NCBI RefSeq assembly: GCF_019929665.1
Contig: NZ_JAHZPZ010000003.1
Location: 62,001-126,000 of the forward strand
Direction: 5' to 3'
From: Streptococcus infantis
GTDB taxonomy: Bacteria; Bacillota; Bacilli; Lactobacillales; Streptococcaceae
Length of the DNA: 64,000 nt
Position numbers and translations under genes: made by a program. Below are positions 1-8,639 of the stretch, in pieces. Position 1 is the stretch's first letter, and each line of letters starts with the position of its first letter. The notes under the pieces are model-generated. The model ran no database searches, was not told the origin of the DNA, and saw only the letters and a program-made list of their open reading frames with translations.

Positions 1-1
1 A

Positions 2-3000
2 CTTGAAGAAGCGACTACAAAACAAGTTGAAAACAATACAGCCTTCAATGAAGCGCAAAAAGCTATTCAAGCTAACAATCAATTTGTAGCTGCTGAAAAA
101 GCCAAGCATGAAGGGGAAACAACTGTCACAGTGACGAATGACAGTTCGACTGCTACAGATGGTTCAGCAGACAAAAACAAGAAAGCTACTCAAACAGCTA
201 AGAAAGTCTTAGCAGAAAACCAGCAAGCTGTCTCAACCTACCTGGAAGAAAAAGGGAAGTACGAAGCTACTGTCAAACAAGCTACTGAATTAAATCAAGC
301 AGTAGAAACTGCAACTGCTGAACTGAAAAAGAGCGATGTTACTGTCAGTGTAGTAACACGTACAGTTTCTTCAGTTGCTGAAGTAGAAGCATTGAAGAAA
401 CAAAATGACCAGGCTATTGCAACTGCAAAAGGTAAAGTGGAGCTTAACAAAGCCCTCATGGCTGCCTACACAGAGAAGAAGAATGCTAGTGATCAAGTCA
501 ACCAAGATGCTGAACGCAAATCAACAGAATTGAAAAACTCTGGTGTACTTCTCAGTTCTAAAACCCAAGAAGTTTCTTCAGCTGATGAAGCTAAGCAAAT
601 TGGGAAACAAAACCAAGCAGCTTATGACAAGGCTAAGAAAGCACAAGCGGACTGGCAGAAGAAATACAATGAACTTCAATCTAAAACAAGTACGGAAGGG
701 TACACAAAAGAGGTTGTCTTACAGGCTCTCAGTCTTGCTTCGGCCAATCCAAATGCTAACGTAAAATCTAGTGCTTCTGGCGCTAAAGAATTGACTACAA
801 GCTATATCGCTTCTTCAAGTGGAAATTCTGGATATGGTCGCATCCTTGACTCGACTAAAGTCTTGAAATACAAGGATGTTGGAACTGGCTGGAAAACAGA
901 AGTTGACTACACTAATTTGAAAGGTTTGACTGTTTCAACTGCAGATGGTCAAAAGCATGATATTTCTCGTATCCATCGAAAATTTGAAATCCTTAATCAA
1001 GGGAAGACAGGACTAAACGATGTCTATGTCTTGAATGATCCAACAGAAGGATTCGTAGTAGCTCGTAACGATGGAGCTGGTTGGGCAGTGGACTACATGA
1101 ATTTCTTGGTTACGGATACCTACTACTACAAGATGGATGGGAAAGAAGTAGCGTTCAAAGCAAGTGAAAAGACACCTGCAACTTTGACCTATTCCTCACT
1201 CAATCACAACCGTGTTGGTTGGGAAGGTGCAAAAGCCATCAATGGTACCCACGTTGAAATCAATGGCTCAACTGTAACCTATAACAAAGAGTATGGTTAT
1301 GTTTACGCTGAAGGCTATAACCGTGAGGAAGAGGTAGGTCATCTTTGGGATACATCTGACTCACCTTATCAATACAAGGGAGCTGCACTTGGTGTCTTTA
1401 AGGAAGGGACAGCCTTTACATCTGAATTCATTCAATGGGAAGGCTCTGCAGAGTCAAATGGACAAACTTATTGGTTCGCATTGAATACGAAGGTTGTAGC
1501 GCCAGTTGTTGAAGTTCCAGCTACTGCAACTATCACAAAAACAACTGTGAAACCTGTCAAAACAGAACCTGTATCAGCTGAATTGGTCAATGCGAAGAAT
1601 CCAGTTAAGCCAACCTTGGCGCTTAAAACTCTTTCTGAAACCAAAAATCAGAAATTATCTGCAAGCTATCACGGCTATAAATTACAGTATAAGCCAGTTG
1701 TAACTAAATCTGTAGCAGATACAGATAAGACCAATACAAACGGTCAAACAGTTGCTAAAAATGCTACTCAGCTTTATACATTGCATCATGACAATATTTA
1801 TGCGAACCTTAAAAAAGGGGATGAGATTACCATCATTGATCCGCTGGAAGCTGGAGCAGTCCCTGATGTTGCTGTTACAAAGGCTGCTGCAGAGAAAGCA
1901 GGATGGGGCGTTGCCTATGATGCAGGAAAGAATACGTATACCTTTACTGCAACCTACGAAGGGAAGCGTCTAGCAGCTCCTGTGATTACCTGGAAGCCAA
2001 TCTATGATAAGGGCTTCTATGACAACACTTATAAAGTGTTAGTGAATAAATACGAGGTGTACTCAAACACTGTTACCAACAACACACCGAAACCACCAAA
2101 ACCAGTCAAAGCTGTTCTGGATCGCTCTGGTAAGGATATCAATGGTGCGACAACATTTGACCGCAACGTGACCTTCCGCTTGATGACTGATTATAGCCCA
2201 TACACCAAAACTCTTGCTTCAGCGAGCGCACTTGGTAAGAAGTTTGCTATTTTGGATGATGTCCAAGATGGTGCATTCTCAGTTTATCAAGGTAATATCA
2301 AAATGACTGCTGCAGGTAAAGACGTGAAAAACCTCTTTGATATGTACCATGTGCTCTCAGATGCAGGTCGTACAGATGCAATCAATAAAATCCTGAAGGA
2401 ATTGAACTTGCAACCAAGAGGAGAGTTCTATCTCTGGGTAGCGAAGGATTCTAAGAGTTTCTACCAAAACTACGTGAAGAAAGCCAAAAATGTGACAATC
2501 GATCTCCCAGCTAAACTCTTGGTTAAAGCAGGGGAGAAAGTCGAGAATGACCTTAAACAGATTGACTTTGGTAATAGCTATCAATCAAACCTTGTCACTA
2601 TCTCGGTTCCTGATGTGAATCCAGAGAAACACGCCTTGGATCAAAAGGATAATAAAAAAGTCTTGGACGGCCAAGAAGTACAGATTGGTCAATACATCCG
2701 CTATCTACTTGATGGCGTAACCGTGCCTGCTAAGCACGATAGCCTCTTCCAATATGATGGTAGTGACCAGTTGGATGTGGTTCATGATCGATTCACAGGT
2801 AAGTGGCAAGGTATTTTCAAGGGGACAGAGTACACAGCTGCTAAAGACCTTATCTTGCAATATGATGTCATCCTGAAGGATGGTAAAGTAGTCAAGGCTG
2901 GTGACAAGATTCCCAAAGGGACATCTTATGCTTTCTTGTTTGAAGTGAACCAGGATACAAATCCTGACTTCCTCAAGAAAATTGTGGCCGTCAAATGGGA

Positions 3001-3331
3001 CGAAAAAGCAGGCAAGTGGTCTTATGTTATCAACCAGGATTTCCTAAACTCTTTAGGTGTAAAAGGCACGTTCGATGCAGACTTCTATCTAGAAGTCGAA
3101 CGCATCGCAGCGGGGAAGGTTGAAAATACCTTTATCAATACAGTAAATTTACAAGAGATGACGGCTAAAGTGACAACAACAACGCCAGAACCTCCAAAAC
3201 CTGAAAAACCTGGAAAACCAAATCCCCAACCATCACTTCCAAATACAGGGTCAGCAGCAAGCATGCTTCCAGTTGTGGGAATGATTTTGGGATTATTGAG
3301 TCTTGCAGGTCTTCGTAAGTATAAAAAATAG
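2..3331 (+). CDS. Antigen I/II-family LPXTG surface adhesin (5' end outside window)
   Basis: The frame is open from the first bases, so this is the C-terminal 1109 residues of a longer protein. Visible parts in order: an Ala/Lys/Gln-rich coiled-coil repeat region (about residues 1-240 here), a GbpC/Spa-like variable domain (about 250-490, from GYGRILDSTKVLKYKDVG), a short Pro/Val linker instead of the usual long proline repeats, C-terminal beta-sandwich domains of the antigen I/II type (about 510-1060), a proline-rich wall spacer, the sortase signal LPNTG (3236-3250), a hydrophobic segment and the tail RKYKK. Antigen I/II proteins are wall-anchored adhesins that bind salivary glycoproteins, collagen or other bacteria. 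A related adhesin gene sits beside the transfer genes in several Tn5252-type elements (family knowledge), so it is probably element cargo. No hairpin terminator is evident between it and the next gene. Confidence 0.9.
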   Translation, partial: LEEATTKQVENNTAFNEAQKAIQANNQFVAAEKAKHEGETTVTVTNDSSTATDGSADKNKKATQTAKKVLAENQQAVSTYLEEKGKYEATVKQATELNQAVETATAELKKSDVTVSVVTRTVSSVAEVEALKKQNDQAIATAKGKVELNKALMAAYTEKKNASDQVNQDAERKSTELKNSGVLLSSKTQEVSSADEAKQIGKQNQAAYDKAKKAQADWQKKYNELQSKTSTEGYTKEVVLQALSLASANPNANVKSSASGAKELTTSYIASSSGNSGYGRILDSTKVLKYKDVGTGWKTEVDYTNLKGLTVSTADGQKHDISRIHRKFEILNQGKTGLNDVYVLNDPTEGFVVARNDGAGWAVDYMNFLVTDTYYYKMDGKEVAFKASEKTPATLTYSSLNHNRVGWEGAKAINGTHVEINGSTVTYNKEYGYVYAEGYNREEEVGHLWDTSDSPYQYKGAALGVFKEGTAFTSEFIQWEGSAESNGQTYWFALNTKVVAPVVEVPATATITKTTVKPVKTEPVSAELVNAKNPVKPTLALKTLSETKNQKLSASYHGYKLQYKPVVTKSVADTDKTNTNGQTVAKNATQLYTLHHDNIYANLKKGDEITIIDPLEAGAVPDVAVTKAAAEKAGWGVAYDAGKNTYTFTATYEGKRLAAPVITWKPIYDKGFYDNTYKVLVNKYEVYSNTVTNNTPKPPKPVKAVLDRSGKDINGATTFDRNVTFRLMTDYSPYTKTLASASALGKKFAILDDVQDGAFSVYQGNIKMTAAGKDVKNLFDMYHVLSDAGRTDAINKILKELNLQPRGEFYLWVAKDSKSFYQNYVKKAKNVTIDLPAKLLVKAGEKVENDLKQIDFGNSYQSNLVTISVPDVNPEKHALDQKDNKKVLDGQEVQIGQYIRYLLDGVTVPAKHDSLFQYDGSDQLDVVHDRFTGKWQGIFKGTEYTAAKDLILQYDVILKDGKVVKAGDKIPKGTSYAFLFEVNQDTNPDFLKKIVAVKWDEKAGKWSYVINQDFLNSLGVKGTFDADFYLEVERIAAGKVENTFINTVNLQEMTAKVTTTTPEPPKPEKPGKPNPQPSLPNTGSAASMLPVVGMILGLLSLAGLRKYKK

Positions 3332-3343
3332 AACATCTAGAAA

Positions 3344-3389
3344 TTCCCCCTCATCTATGGTATAATGAAGCCATAAAAAAGAGGGGGAA
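3344..3389. repeat. Inverted repeat covering a promoter and Shine-Dalgarno
   Basis: TTCCCCCTC (3344-3352) is the exact complement of GAGGGGGAA (3381-3389), which includes the ribosome binding site of the gene at 3395. The -10 element lies in the loop. Only a transcript entering from the adhesin gene would contain both arms and could hide the ribosome binding site. No T-run follows, so a terminator role is less likely. Confidence 0.6.
3358..3366 (+). promoter_or_regulatory. Extended -10 promoter of the transfer operon
   Basis: TGGTATAAT at 3358-3366 is an extended -10 element with no good -35. Transcription would start near 3373, leaving a leader of about 20 nt before the ATG at 3395. Confidence 0.5.
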
Positions 3390-3394
3390 GAGAG

Positions 3395-3883
3395 ATGAGA
3401 AAGGACACGAAAATGGATGCACATGTGACTAGAAGTGGATACAGATACTATACCCCAACTAAAACAAAATCAGAAGTAACCAAACCTGAAGAAGAGAAGA
3501 AGTGGAAAAAAGGCCTGCGTTGGCTAGGAAAAGCCATCTGGTCAGGAGTAAAGAACCTACCGAGTGTGATTGCGAGAGCTGCCGTTTTGATGGTTGCGAC
3601 TCCACTCATGTTTCTTCTCTTTATCTTTAATCTGATTAAGAGCTTGATTGCAACAGCAATTGGTTGGTTTGTGTTTAAGATTGTAGTTTCATTTTTAGTA
3701 GTATGCTATTGGGCATTTCTGACAAAAGAAGGTACTATTCCATCCGAAATAGAAGCCTGGTATACTAACTGGGTATTGCCTGAAGGTGTTCCAATCTATC
3801 ACTGGTGGGAAACGACTATTATCGTTGTCTTGGCTGTAATTACAGCCCTCTCTCTAACTTTTCGTCCAACGGATGAAATATAG
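3395..3883 (+). CDS. Membrane protein at the head of the transfer operon
   Basis: 162 residues of unknown family. The N-terminal 60 residues are basic and hydrophilic (Lys/Glu-rich). Hydrophobic stretches follow at about residues 65-110 (two helices) and 137-155 (one helix). The start has a strong ribosome binding site (GAGGGGGAAGAGAG). A second in-frame ATG at 3413 is possible but lacks such a site. The position directly before a pilin-like and a VirB6-like gene suggests a part of the conjugation channel. A terminator hairpin separates it from the next gene. No catalytic motif is visible, and the function is inferred from position only. Confidence 0.75.
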   Translation: MRKDTKMDAHVTRSGYRYYTPTKTKSEVTKPEEEKKWKKGLRWLGKAIWSGVKNLPSVIARAAVLMVATPLMFLLFIFNLIKSLIATAIGWFVFKIVVSFLVVCYWAFLTKEGTIPSEIEAWYTNWVLPEGVPIYHWWETTIIVVLAVITALSLTFRPTDEI

Positions 3884-3901
3884 TATTAAATAAACAAAGT
3901 G

Positions 3902-3930
3902 GGTACTAGGAATCTTTCTTAGTACCTTTT
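3902..3930 (+). terminator. Hairpin terminator inside the transfer region
   Basis: GGTACTAGGAA (3902-3912) pairs with TTCTTAGTACC (3916-3926) over a 3-nt loop, followed by TTTTT. It lies between the first small gene and the pilin-like gene, so it may attenuate the downstream transfer genes. Confidence 0.7.
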
Positions 3931-3954
3931 TATAAAAGAAAGTGAGAAAAAATA

Positions 3955-4182
3955 ATGAGTGCAGTTGTAGATTTTATTAACAAAATTGGGAATATCGGTG
4001 GAATTATCGGTATTGGTTGGGCCGCTTGGGGTGCCTGGGACTTAGCAGTAGGAATCAAACGTGAATTGGATGACAAGAAGGATAAAGGAATTCAAAGTTT
4101 GATTTTAGGCGCTCTTCTTGGTGCCGTCCTAAAAGCCCTCTTTACAGCTTTAGCAACAGGTCTTCAAACTCTTGGCTCGTAA
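3955..4182 (+). CDS. Small two-helix membrane protein, VirB2/Maff2-like
   Basis: 75 residues: a Gly/Ile/Trp-rich hydrophobic N-terminal half (about 10-33), a charged loop (KRELDDKKDKG) and a second hydrophobic, Ala/Leu-rich helix (about 46-70). Size, two-helix hairpin shape and position just upstream of a VirB6-like gene match the small Maff2/pilin-like proteins found at this place in Gram-positive type IV secretion operons. The pilin role is inference, since such short hydrophobic proteins carry no diagnostic motif. The stop is 24 nt before the next start, which has its own AGGAGG-type ribosome binding site. Confidence 0.75.
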   Translation: MSAVVDFINKIGNIGGIIGIGWAAWGAWDLAVGIKRELDDKKDKGIQSLILGALLGAVLKALFTALATGLQTLGS

Positions 4183-4206
4183 GAGGAAGAAAAAGGAGGT
4201 GGTTTT

Positions 4207-4953
4207 ATGAACCAATCCACACTTGATCAACTAACCATGAGTCTGAAAGACTATAATGCGACAGCTTATGAATTGATGGAAACTATTTCGGGTTCGATGG
4301 AGAAGGTAGCCATTTTGCTTCTTCTCCTTTTTATGGGGATCAACCTCATGAACTGGCACCAGCATCTTAAAAGCAATGGTGGAGAGCTGTCTTTTCAGCT
4401 TTGGATTGAAGAAATCCTCAAGTATGCTATTGCACTCTTTTTTATCCTCTATGTGGATGCAATTTTTGATGCCTTGTCATGGTTGTTCAATGTTATCATT
4501 AAGTTAGTAGCTAAAAATGCTACAGATCCTTTCAGTTCTGAGGCACCAGATTTTAAAGGCTTAGGTGCTATGGAAAAATGGTTCTTTAAGATTATTTATG
4601 GGGTTGTTGATTTTGTCGGTCAGATATCGACTAAGTTGTTGATCTTGTTGCGCTCTTTTACACTTTACACGTATAAGGGAATCGCTAAAATTATTGTCGC
4701 TTGTTACATGGTGGATAGCTTACGTCCGATCTGCCTCGGTTTCTTTAAGCTCTATGCTGCTGCTGTCCTTCAGGGCTTGATTCTAGTGGTTGTGATCATG
4801 CTTTACCCAGCTATTGTCACGAATGATCTCTTGACAGTTGAGAAAACTGGAGCTTTTATAACTGCCTTAGTTGCGATAGCTAAAGGAATTATTTACATTG
4901 TCATGCTCTTTGGTAGCCAACGTATGGCCAAGAATATCATGCAGGTGAACTAG
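4207..4953 (+). CDS. VirB6/TrbL-like conjugation channel protein
   Basis: 248 residues with about six hydrophobic segments (roughly 30-46, 72-100, 128-150, 160-180, 185-205, 215-240) and a conserved-looking N-terminal half. The layout fits the TrbL/VirB6 family of polytopic inner-channel proteins found in clostridial and streptococcal integrative elements. These proteins form part of the membrane pore for the relaxase-DNA complex. It follows the pilin-like gene by 24 nt behind AGGAGG. In related elements it is normally followed at once by the PrgI-like gene; here two extra membrane-protein genes intervene. Confidence 0.8.
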   Translation: MNQSTLDQLTMSLKDYNATAYELMETISGSMEKVAILLLLLFMGINLMNWHQHLKSNGGELSFQLWIEEILKYAIALFFILYVDAIFDALSWLFNVIIKLVAKNATDPFSSEAPDFKGLGAMEKWFFKIIYGVVDFVGQISTKLLILLRSFTLYTYKGIAKIIVACYMVDSLRPICLGFFKLYAAAVLQGLILVVVIMLYPAIVTNDLLTVEKTGAFITALVAIAKGIIYIVMLFGSQRMAKNIMQVN

Positions 4954-4957
4954 ATTA

Positions 4958-4966
4958 TGGTATAAT
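4958..4966 (+). promoter_or_regulatory. Extended -10 promoter for the inserted two-gene cassette
   Basis: TGGTATAAT at 4958-4966 lies just after the VirB6-like stop. A second TATAAT occurs at 4997-5002. Neither has a clear -35 box. They suggest that the two following genes are transcribed on their own. Confidence 0.45.
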
Positions 4967-5008
4967 AAAAGGAGAATGAGTGATGATTGAAAGGGGTATA
5001 ATAATCCT

Positions 5009-5416
5009 ATGAGATCTACTATAAAAAATTATTATGAAAGATGGACGAAACGGCATGAACTCCGATACAAGGAGGCTTTGGATTACTATAAAAAGCAGTC
5101 GCAAGAGGCATTGTTAGCGGAATTGACAGAGCTGGAAATAAAAAAAGAGAGAGCTTCTCGTAGCTGGAAATTATTGGTAGGTCTCGTATTAACGATTATT
5201 TTTTCGGATGATTTGAAACGCCTTCTTGCGATTTTATTTTCACCTCTAACAGGCGTACCTACCAAGGAATTGAACGAAAGTGTATTACTGAGTATCATTA
5301 TAACACTGTTTATAGTTTTGCTATTTTTGACTATTTTAGTTTATAATTTTAGTTACTCGTTGGTATTAAGACGGTATCTCATTTTAAAACGTTACATAGA
5401 AGAACATCATACCTGA
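5009..5416 (+). CDS. Hypothetical membrane protein, first gene of inserted cassette
   Basis: 135 residues. The N-terminal 50 residues are charged and helical (many Lys/Glu/Arg, likely cytoplasmic coiled coil). Two transmembrane helices follow at about 54-75 and 92-115, and the tail is basic. I recognise no family. Base composition looks more AT-rich than in the flanking transfer genes. It is paired with the membrane protein at 5432 (15-nt gap). The pair has its own promoter-like sequences and a terminator and splits VirB6-like from PrgI-like genes. Entry exclusion or an immunity function is a guess from position. Confidence 0.7.
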   Translation: MRSTIKNYYERWTKRHELRYKEALDYYKKQSQEALLAELTELEIKKERASRSWKLLVGLVLTIIFSDDLKRLLAILFSPLTGVPTKELNESVLLSIIITLFIVLLFLTILVYNFSYSLVLRRYLILKRYIEEHHT

Positions 5417-5431
5417 ATATAGGAGACGAAC

Positions 5432-5905
5432 TTGTATAGAAATCGATTTTTTGAAGTATTAGAAAGCCCTTATACACCTTATATTGCAGTAGAGTTAATC
5501 TACGCAATAGTTACCATTTGGTTTAATATCAGTCTTGGTAATTTGAATAAGCAACTAACACATCATTTTGATATTGATAAAATGATAACTCGGAAAGATG
5601 TGACGATTGCTTCACATGTTATGTCATATAAGGATAATTCCTCTTGGAACTATTTACTATTTGGTATTGTGTTGATTATTATCGGTTTTATGATACCTAT
5701 AGTTTATTCAGTGATAAATAAGTCTAGTTATAAAATAGAAACAATCAAAAATTTCATTTGGTTTATTATCGTTATAGTTTCAGTGGTTAATTTCTTTTTA
5801 ATTACTTCAATTTCGAAAGCTCTATTAAGTCCGATAATTATAGCAACTTTAATAGTGTGCGCAGTAGGAGCAATATTTGGAACTTTTGCAATTTCTAACA
5901 CTTAA
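5432..5905 (+). CDS. Hypothetical four-helix membrane protein, second gene of inserted cassette
   Basis: 157 residues, starting at TTG (5432) behind AGGAG at 5421-5425; no closer ATG or GTG fits the ribosome binding site. Hydrophobic helices lie at about residues 16-32, 72-95, 108-128 and 131-152, with a polar loop (about 35-68) between helices 1 and 2. It is strongly AT-rich. No family is recognised. It ends just before a perfect hairpin terminator. Together with the preceding gene it forms a self-contained cassette inside the conjugation operon, so an accessory role rather than a core channel component is likely. Confidence 0.7.
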   Translation: MYRNRFFEVLESPYTPYIAVELIYAIVTIWFNISLGNLNKQLTHHFDIDKMITRKDVTIASHVMSYKDNSSWNYLLFGIVLIIIGFMIPIVYSVINKSSYKIETIKNFIWFIIVIVSVVNFFLITSISKALLSPIIIATLIVCAVGAIFGTFAISNT

Positions 5906-5915
5906 AAGTATAAGG

Positions 5916-5937
5916 CAGCCATTATGGCTGTTTTTTT
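5916..5937 (+). terminator. Rho-independent terminator after the cassette
   Basis: CAGCCA (5916-5921), loop TTA, TGGCTG (5925-5930), followed by seven T. It closes the two-gene cassette, yet the PrgI-like gene begins only 16 nt later. Confidence 0.75.
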
Positions 5938-5952
5938 AATGAAAGGAATAGA

Positions 5953-6300
5953 ATGACACGTTTAGGCAGTGAATTTTTAAAGGCTTTAGATAGCTACGAA
6001 AGGCCAGTTTTAGGGTATATGACACTGAGACAGTTAGTGCTACTATTTGGTATCGCATTGACAGTAGTTGTCACCACCATCCTCTATTGGCTGAAGGCAC
6101 CTGATATAATCCTTTATGGCGTTGATATTTTATTATTAGCGCCTTTTGTTATTTTCGGGTGTTATATTGATGAAAAAATTAAAGATGAGGTCCGTTTCCT
6201 TTTGACTAAGCAGGAACGCTCTTATCAGACAGATTATGACAGAAAGGAATATACAAGAAATGAATTTATTCGGCCGAAAGAAAACCCTGAAACTCTCTAA
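5953..6300 (+). CDS. PrgI/VirB3-like conjugation protein
   Basis: 115 residues. A short N-terminal segment (KALDSYERPVLGYMTLRQL) leads into two adjacent transmembrane helices at about 28-46 and 50-70, then a charged tail. This is the PrgI-type arrangement: a small VirB3-like membrane partner encoded directly before the VirB4 ATPase. VirB3-like proteins help VirB4 dock to the membrane and assemble the channel. The ribosome binding site is AAAGGA. The 3' end overlaps the VirB4-like gene by about 40 nt, consistent with translational coupling. Confidence 0.8.
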   Translation: MTRLGSEFLKALDSYERPVLGYMTLRQLVLLFGIALTVVVTTILYWLKAPDIILYGVDILLLAPFVIFGCYIDEKIKDEVRFLLTKQERSYQTDYDRKEYTRNEFIRPKENPETL

Positions 6301-8614
6301 GGAAGAACGGGAACGGGCCAAACGTCTAAGACGTACCATGACGGCATCTACACAGAATAGTCTTAATTATCAATGGTTGATGCCTGATGGGCTCATGAAA
6401 ATTACAAATGATCAATTCTCAAAGACCTATCGCCTAGGTGATACAAGCTATATTACTGCAACAGATGATGAGCGAATTGATATCATTGAAACAAACGCTG
6501 ATATTTTTAATTCGCTGGATATTGACAATGATATGCAGCTATTGATCCTGAATCGTCGAGTAGAAAGCAATAGCTTATCTTCTATCCGCTATGATTTGGT
6601 TGGGGATGGATATGACGATTATCGTAAAGAGTACAATGCGATGATCAATGATCGTTTCTCTCAGGAACAAAATACCTTCAAGGTGGAAAAATATCTGACG
6701 ATTACTACCCAAACAGACCAGGATCATCAAGCTAGAAGAATCCTAGATGATACAGCCAGCGTGATTGAAAGTCAATACAGTGGTTTAGGAATCTCCTTTA
6801 AGGAGTTAGAGGGCTTAGATCGTCTTCTTATCTTCCGAAAACTCTTGAGGCGAGAAGGTTTTATTGATTTTAACTATGAAGACATCGCTATTTCTGGATT
6901 ATCTACCAGGGACTTTGTAGCTCCAAACTATCTGAAGTTTGAAAAAGATCATATGAGAATTGATGATTGTTTCGCAAGGGTGATGTATGTTAGACAATAT
7001 CCTACCTTCTTGAATGACAAACTGATCAAGAATATCCTGGATACAGGAATTGAATTGGCTATCAGCCTACATGCGAAGCCCTATGATACTGCAGAGGCCC
7101 TGAAGAAAATCAAGACAGTTAAGTCAAGTGTACGCAGGGAAATGATCAAAAGTCAGAAGGCTGCCGCAAAAGAAGGCTATGGAAGTGACCTGGCTGTTGG
7201 TGGGAAGGCTGTGGAGACATCTCGTGAAACAGAGAAATGGACTGAAGAACTCCAGGACAATGACCAAAAAATGTTTTCAGGTGTGATGACAGTTTTCTTC
7301 ATGGCTGACACTCTGGAAGAGTTGAATATCTACACTGAGCAGGTTCAACGATCTGTCCGTAAGAATACGGTAGAACTGGATAAGTGTTACTTGTACCAGG
7401 AAGAATCCTTGAATACGATTCTACCGATTGGGATTCCATTTATCAACGTAAAACGCCGTTTTATGAGAGATATGACTACCAGTAACTTGGCCACACAAGT
7501 CCCATTTACCAACGTAGATCTTCGATCTAGCAGTCCACGTGCAATTTATTATGGCCAGAATCAGCTATCTAAGAACGCAATCACAGTTGACCGTAAGAAA
7601 GACTTGAATACAGGTTCAGGTTGTATTTTTGGGAATTCAGGATCAGGAAAGTCAGTTCTTGCTAAAGGAGGAGAGATTATTCCTACCAAACTACGTTACC
7701 CTGAAGATAATACCATTATCGTCGATCCTGAAGATGAATACAGTGATATTGGCCGAGAATTAGGTGCTGAAATCATCACAATCGCTCCTGGGTCACAACA
7801 TCACTTCAACTTATTGGATCTACCTGATAAAGACAAACTGCAGGCAGAAGATAGTGATCCGATTGGCCAAAAATCAAACCTCTTATCAACCTTGTTTGAG
7901 AATATATTCTCTGAAGTATCAGACGATGAATTTGCGATGATTGACCGTGTAACGAGACAGACCTATGAGGAATTTGAAAAACCAACCTTTAAGGATTGGC
8001 AAGCCGTTTTGGAACGTCAACCTGAAGCAGTTGCTAAGGATCTGGCGCTGAAGGCAGAACCTTATACTATTGGATCAAATGATATCTTTGCACACCCTAC
8101 AAACGTCAATATGAATAGTCGCTTTATTATCTTCAATCTCAAGCAGTTGAGTGGTAAATTGAAGCCATTTGCCCTCCTGGTGATTCAGGACTTTATCTGG
8201 AACCAGGTAGTCAATAACCAAGGTAAAACCATTACATGGTTATACTTTGATGAGTTGCAGCTCTACTTCAAGAATAAACTCCAGGCAACCTTCTTTACAG
8301 AACTATACTCACGTATTCGTAAATATGGGGCCATTCCAACAGGGATTACACAGAATCCAGAGACTGTTTTATCTACAGAAGAAGGTAGAAAGCTAGTCGC
8401 AAACTGTGAGTTTCTAGCCCTCCTGAAGTTGAAGCGGACAGACCTAGAAGCCCTGGAGCAGGTTATTCCTCTTACGCCTTCACTGGAGCGATTTGTCTTG
8501 CGGCCAAAAGCGAAAGGTACTGGTTTGATCGTGGCTGGGGATACGATTGTCCCATTTGAAAATCCTATCCCTAAAGATACCAAACTGTATCAATTGGTTG
8601 CGACAGATGGTTAA
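6260..8614 (+). CDS. VirB4-like type IV secretion ATPase
   Basis: About 784 residues. The N-terminal half (to about 430) is the CagE/TrbE/VirB-type region. The C-terminal half is a P-loop ATPase with Walker A GNSGSGKS at about 458-465 and the Walker B region WLYFDELQLYF near 660. VirB4 proteins power assembly and substrate passage in conjugative type IV systems at the inner face of the membrane. I chose the ATG at 6260 (MNLFGRKK), which has AAGGA upstream; the ATG at 6236 would add eight residues but lacks a ribosome binding site. The gene overlaps the PrgI-like gene and is followed by the cell-wall hydrolase. Confidence 0.93.
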   Translation: MNLFGRKKTLKLSKEERERAKRLRRTMTASTQNSLNYQWLMPDGLMKITNDQFSKTYRLGDTSYITATDDERIDIIETNADIFNSLDIDNDMQLLILNRRVESNSLSSIRYDLVGDGYDDYRKEYNAMINDRFSQEQNTFKVEKYLTITTQTDQDHQARRILDDTASVIESQYSGLGISFKELEGLDRLLIFRKLLRREGFIDFNYEDIAISGLSTRDFVAPNYLKFEKDHMRIDDCFARVMYVRQYPTFLNDKLIKNILDTGIELAISLHAKPYDTAEALKKIKTVKSSVRREMIKSQKAAAKEGYGSDLAVGGKAVETSRETEKWTEELQDNDQKMFSGVMTVFFMADTLEELNIYTEQVQRSVRKNTVELDKCYLYQEESLNTILPIGIPFINVKRRFMRDMTTSNLATQVPFTNVDLRSSSPRAIYYGQNQLSKNAITVDRKKDLNTGSGCIFGNSGSGKSVLAKGGEIIPTKLRYPEDNTIIVDPEDEYSDIGRELGAEIITIAPGSQHHFNLLDLPDKDKLQAEDSDPIGQKSNLLSTLFENIFSEVSDDEFAMIDRVTRQTYEEFEKPTFKDWQAVLERQPEAVAKDLALKAEPYTIGSNDIFAHPTNVNMNSRFIIFNLKQLSGKLKPFALLVIQDFIWNQVVNNQGKTITWLYFDELQLYFKNKLQATFFTELYSRIRKYGAIPTGITQNPETVLSTEEGRKLVANCEFLALLKLKRTDLEALEQVIPLTPSLERFVLRPKAKGTGLIVAGDTIVPFENPIPKDTKLYQLVATDG

Positions 8615-8639
8615 AAAATAGAAAGAGAGGTAATTTCTT

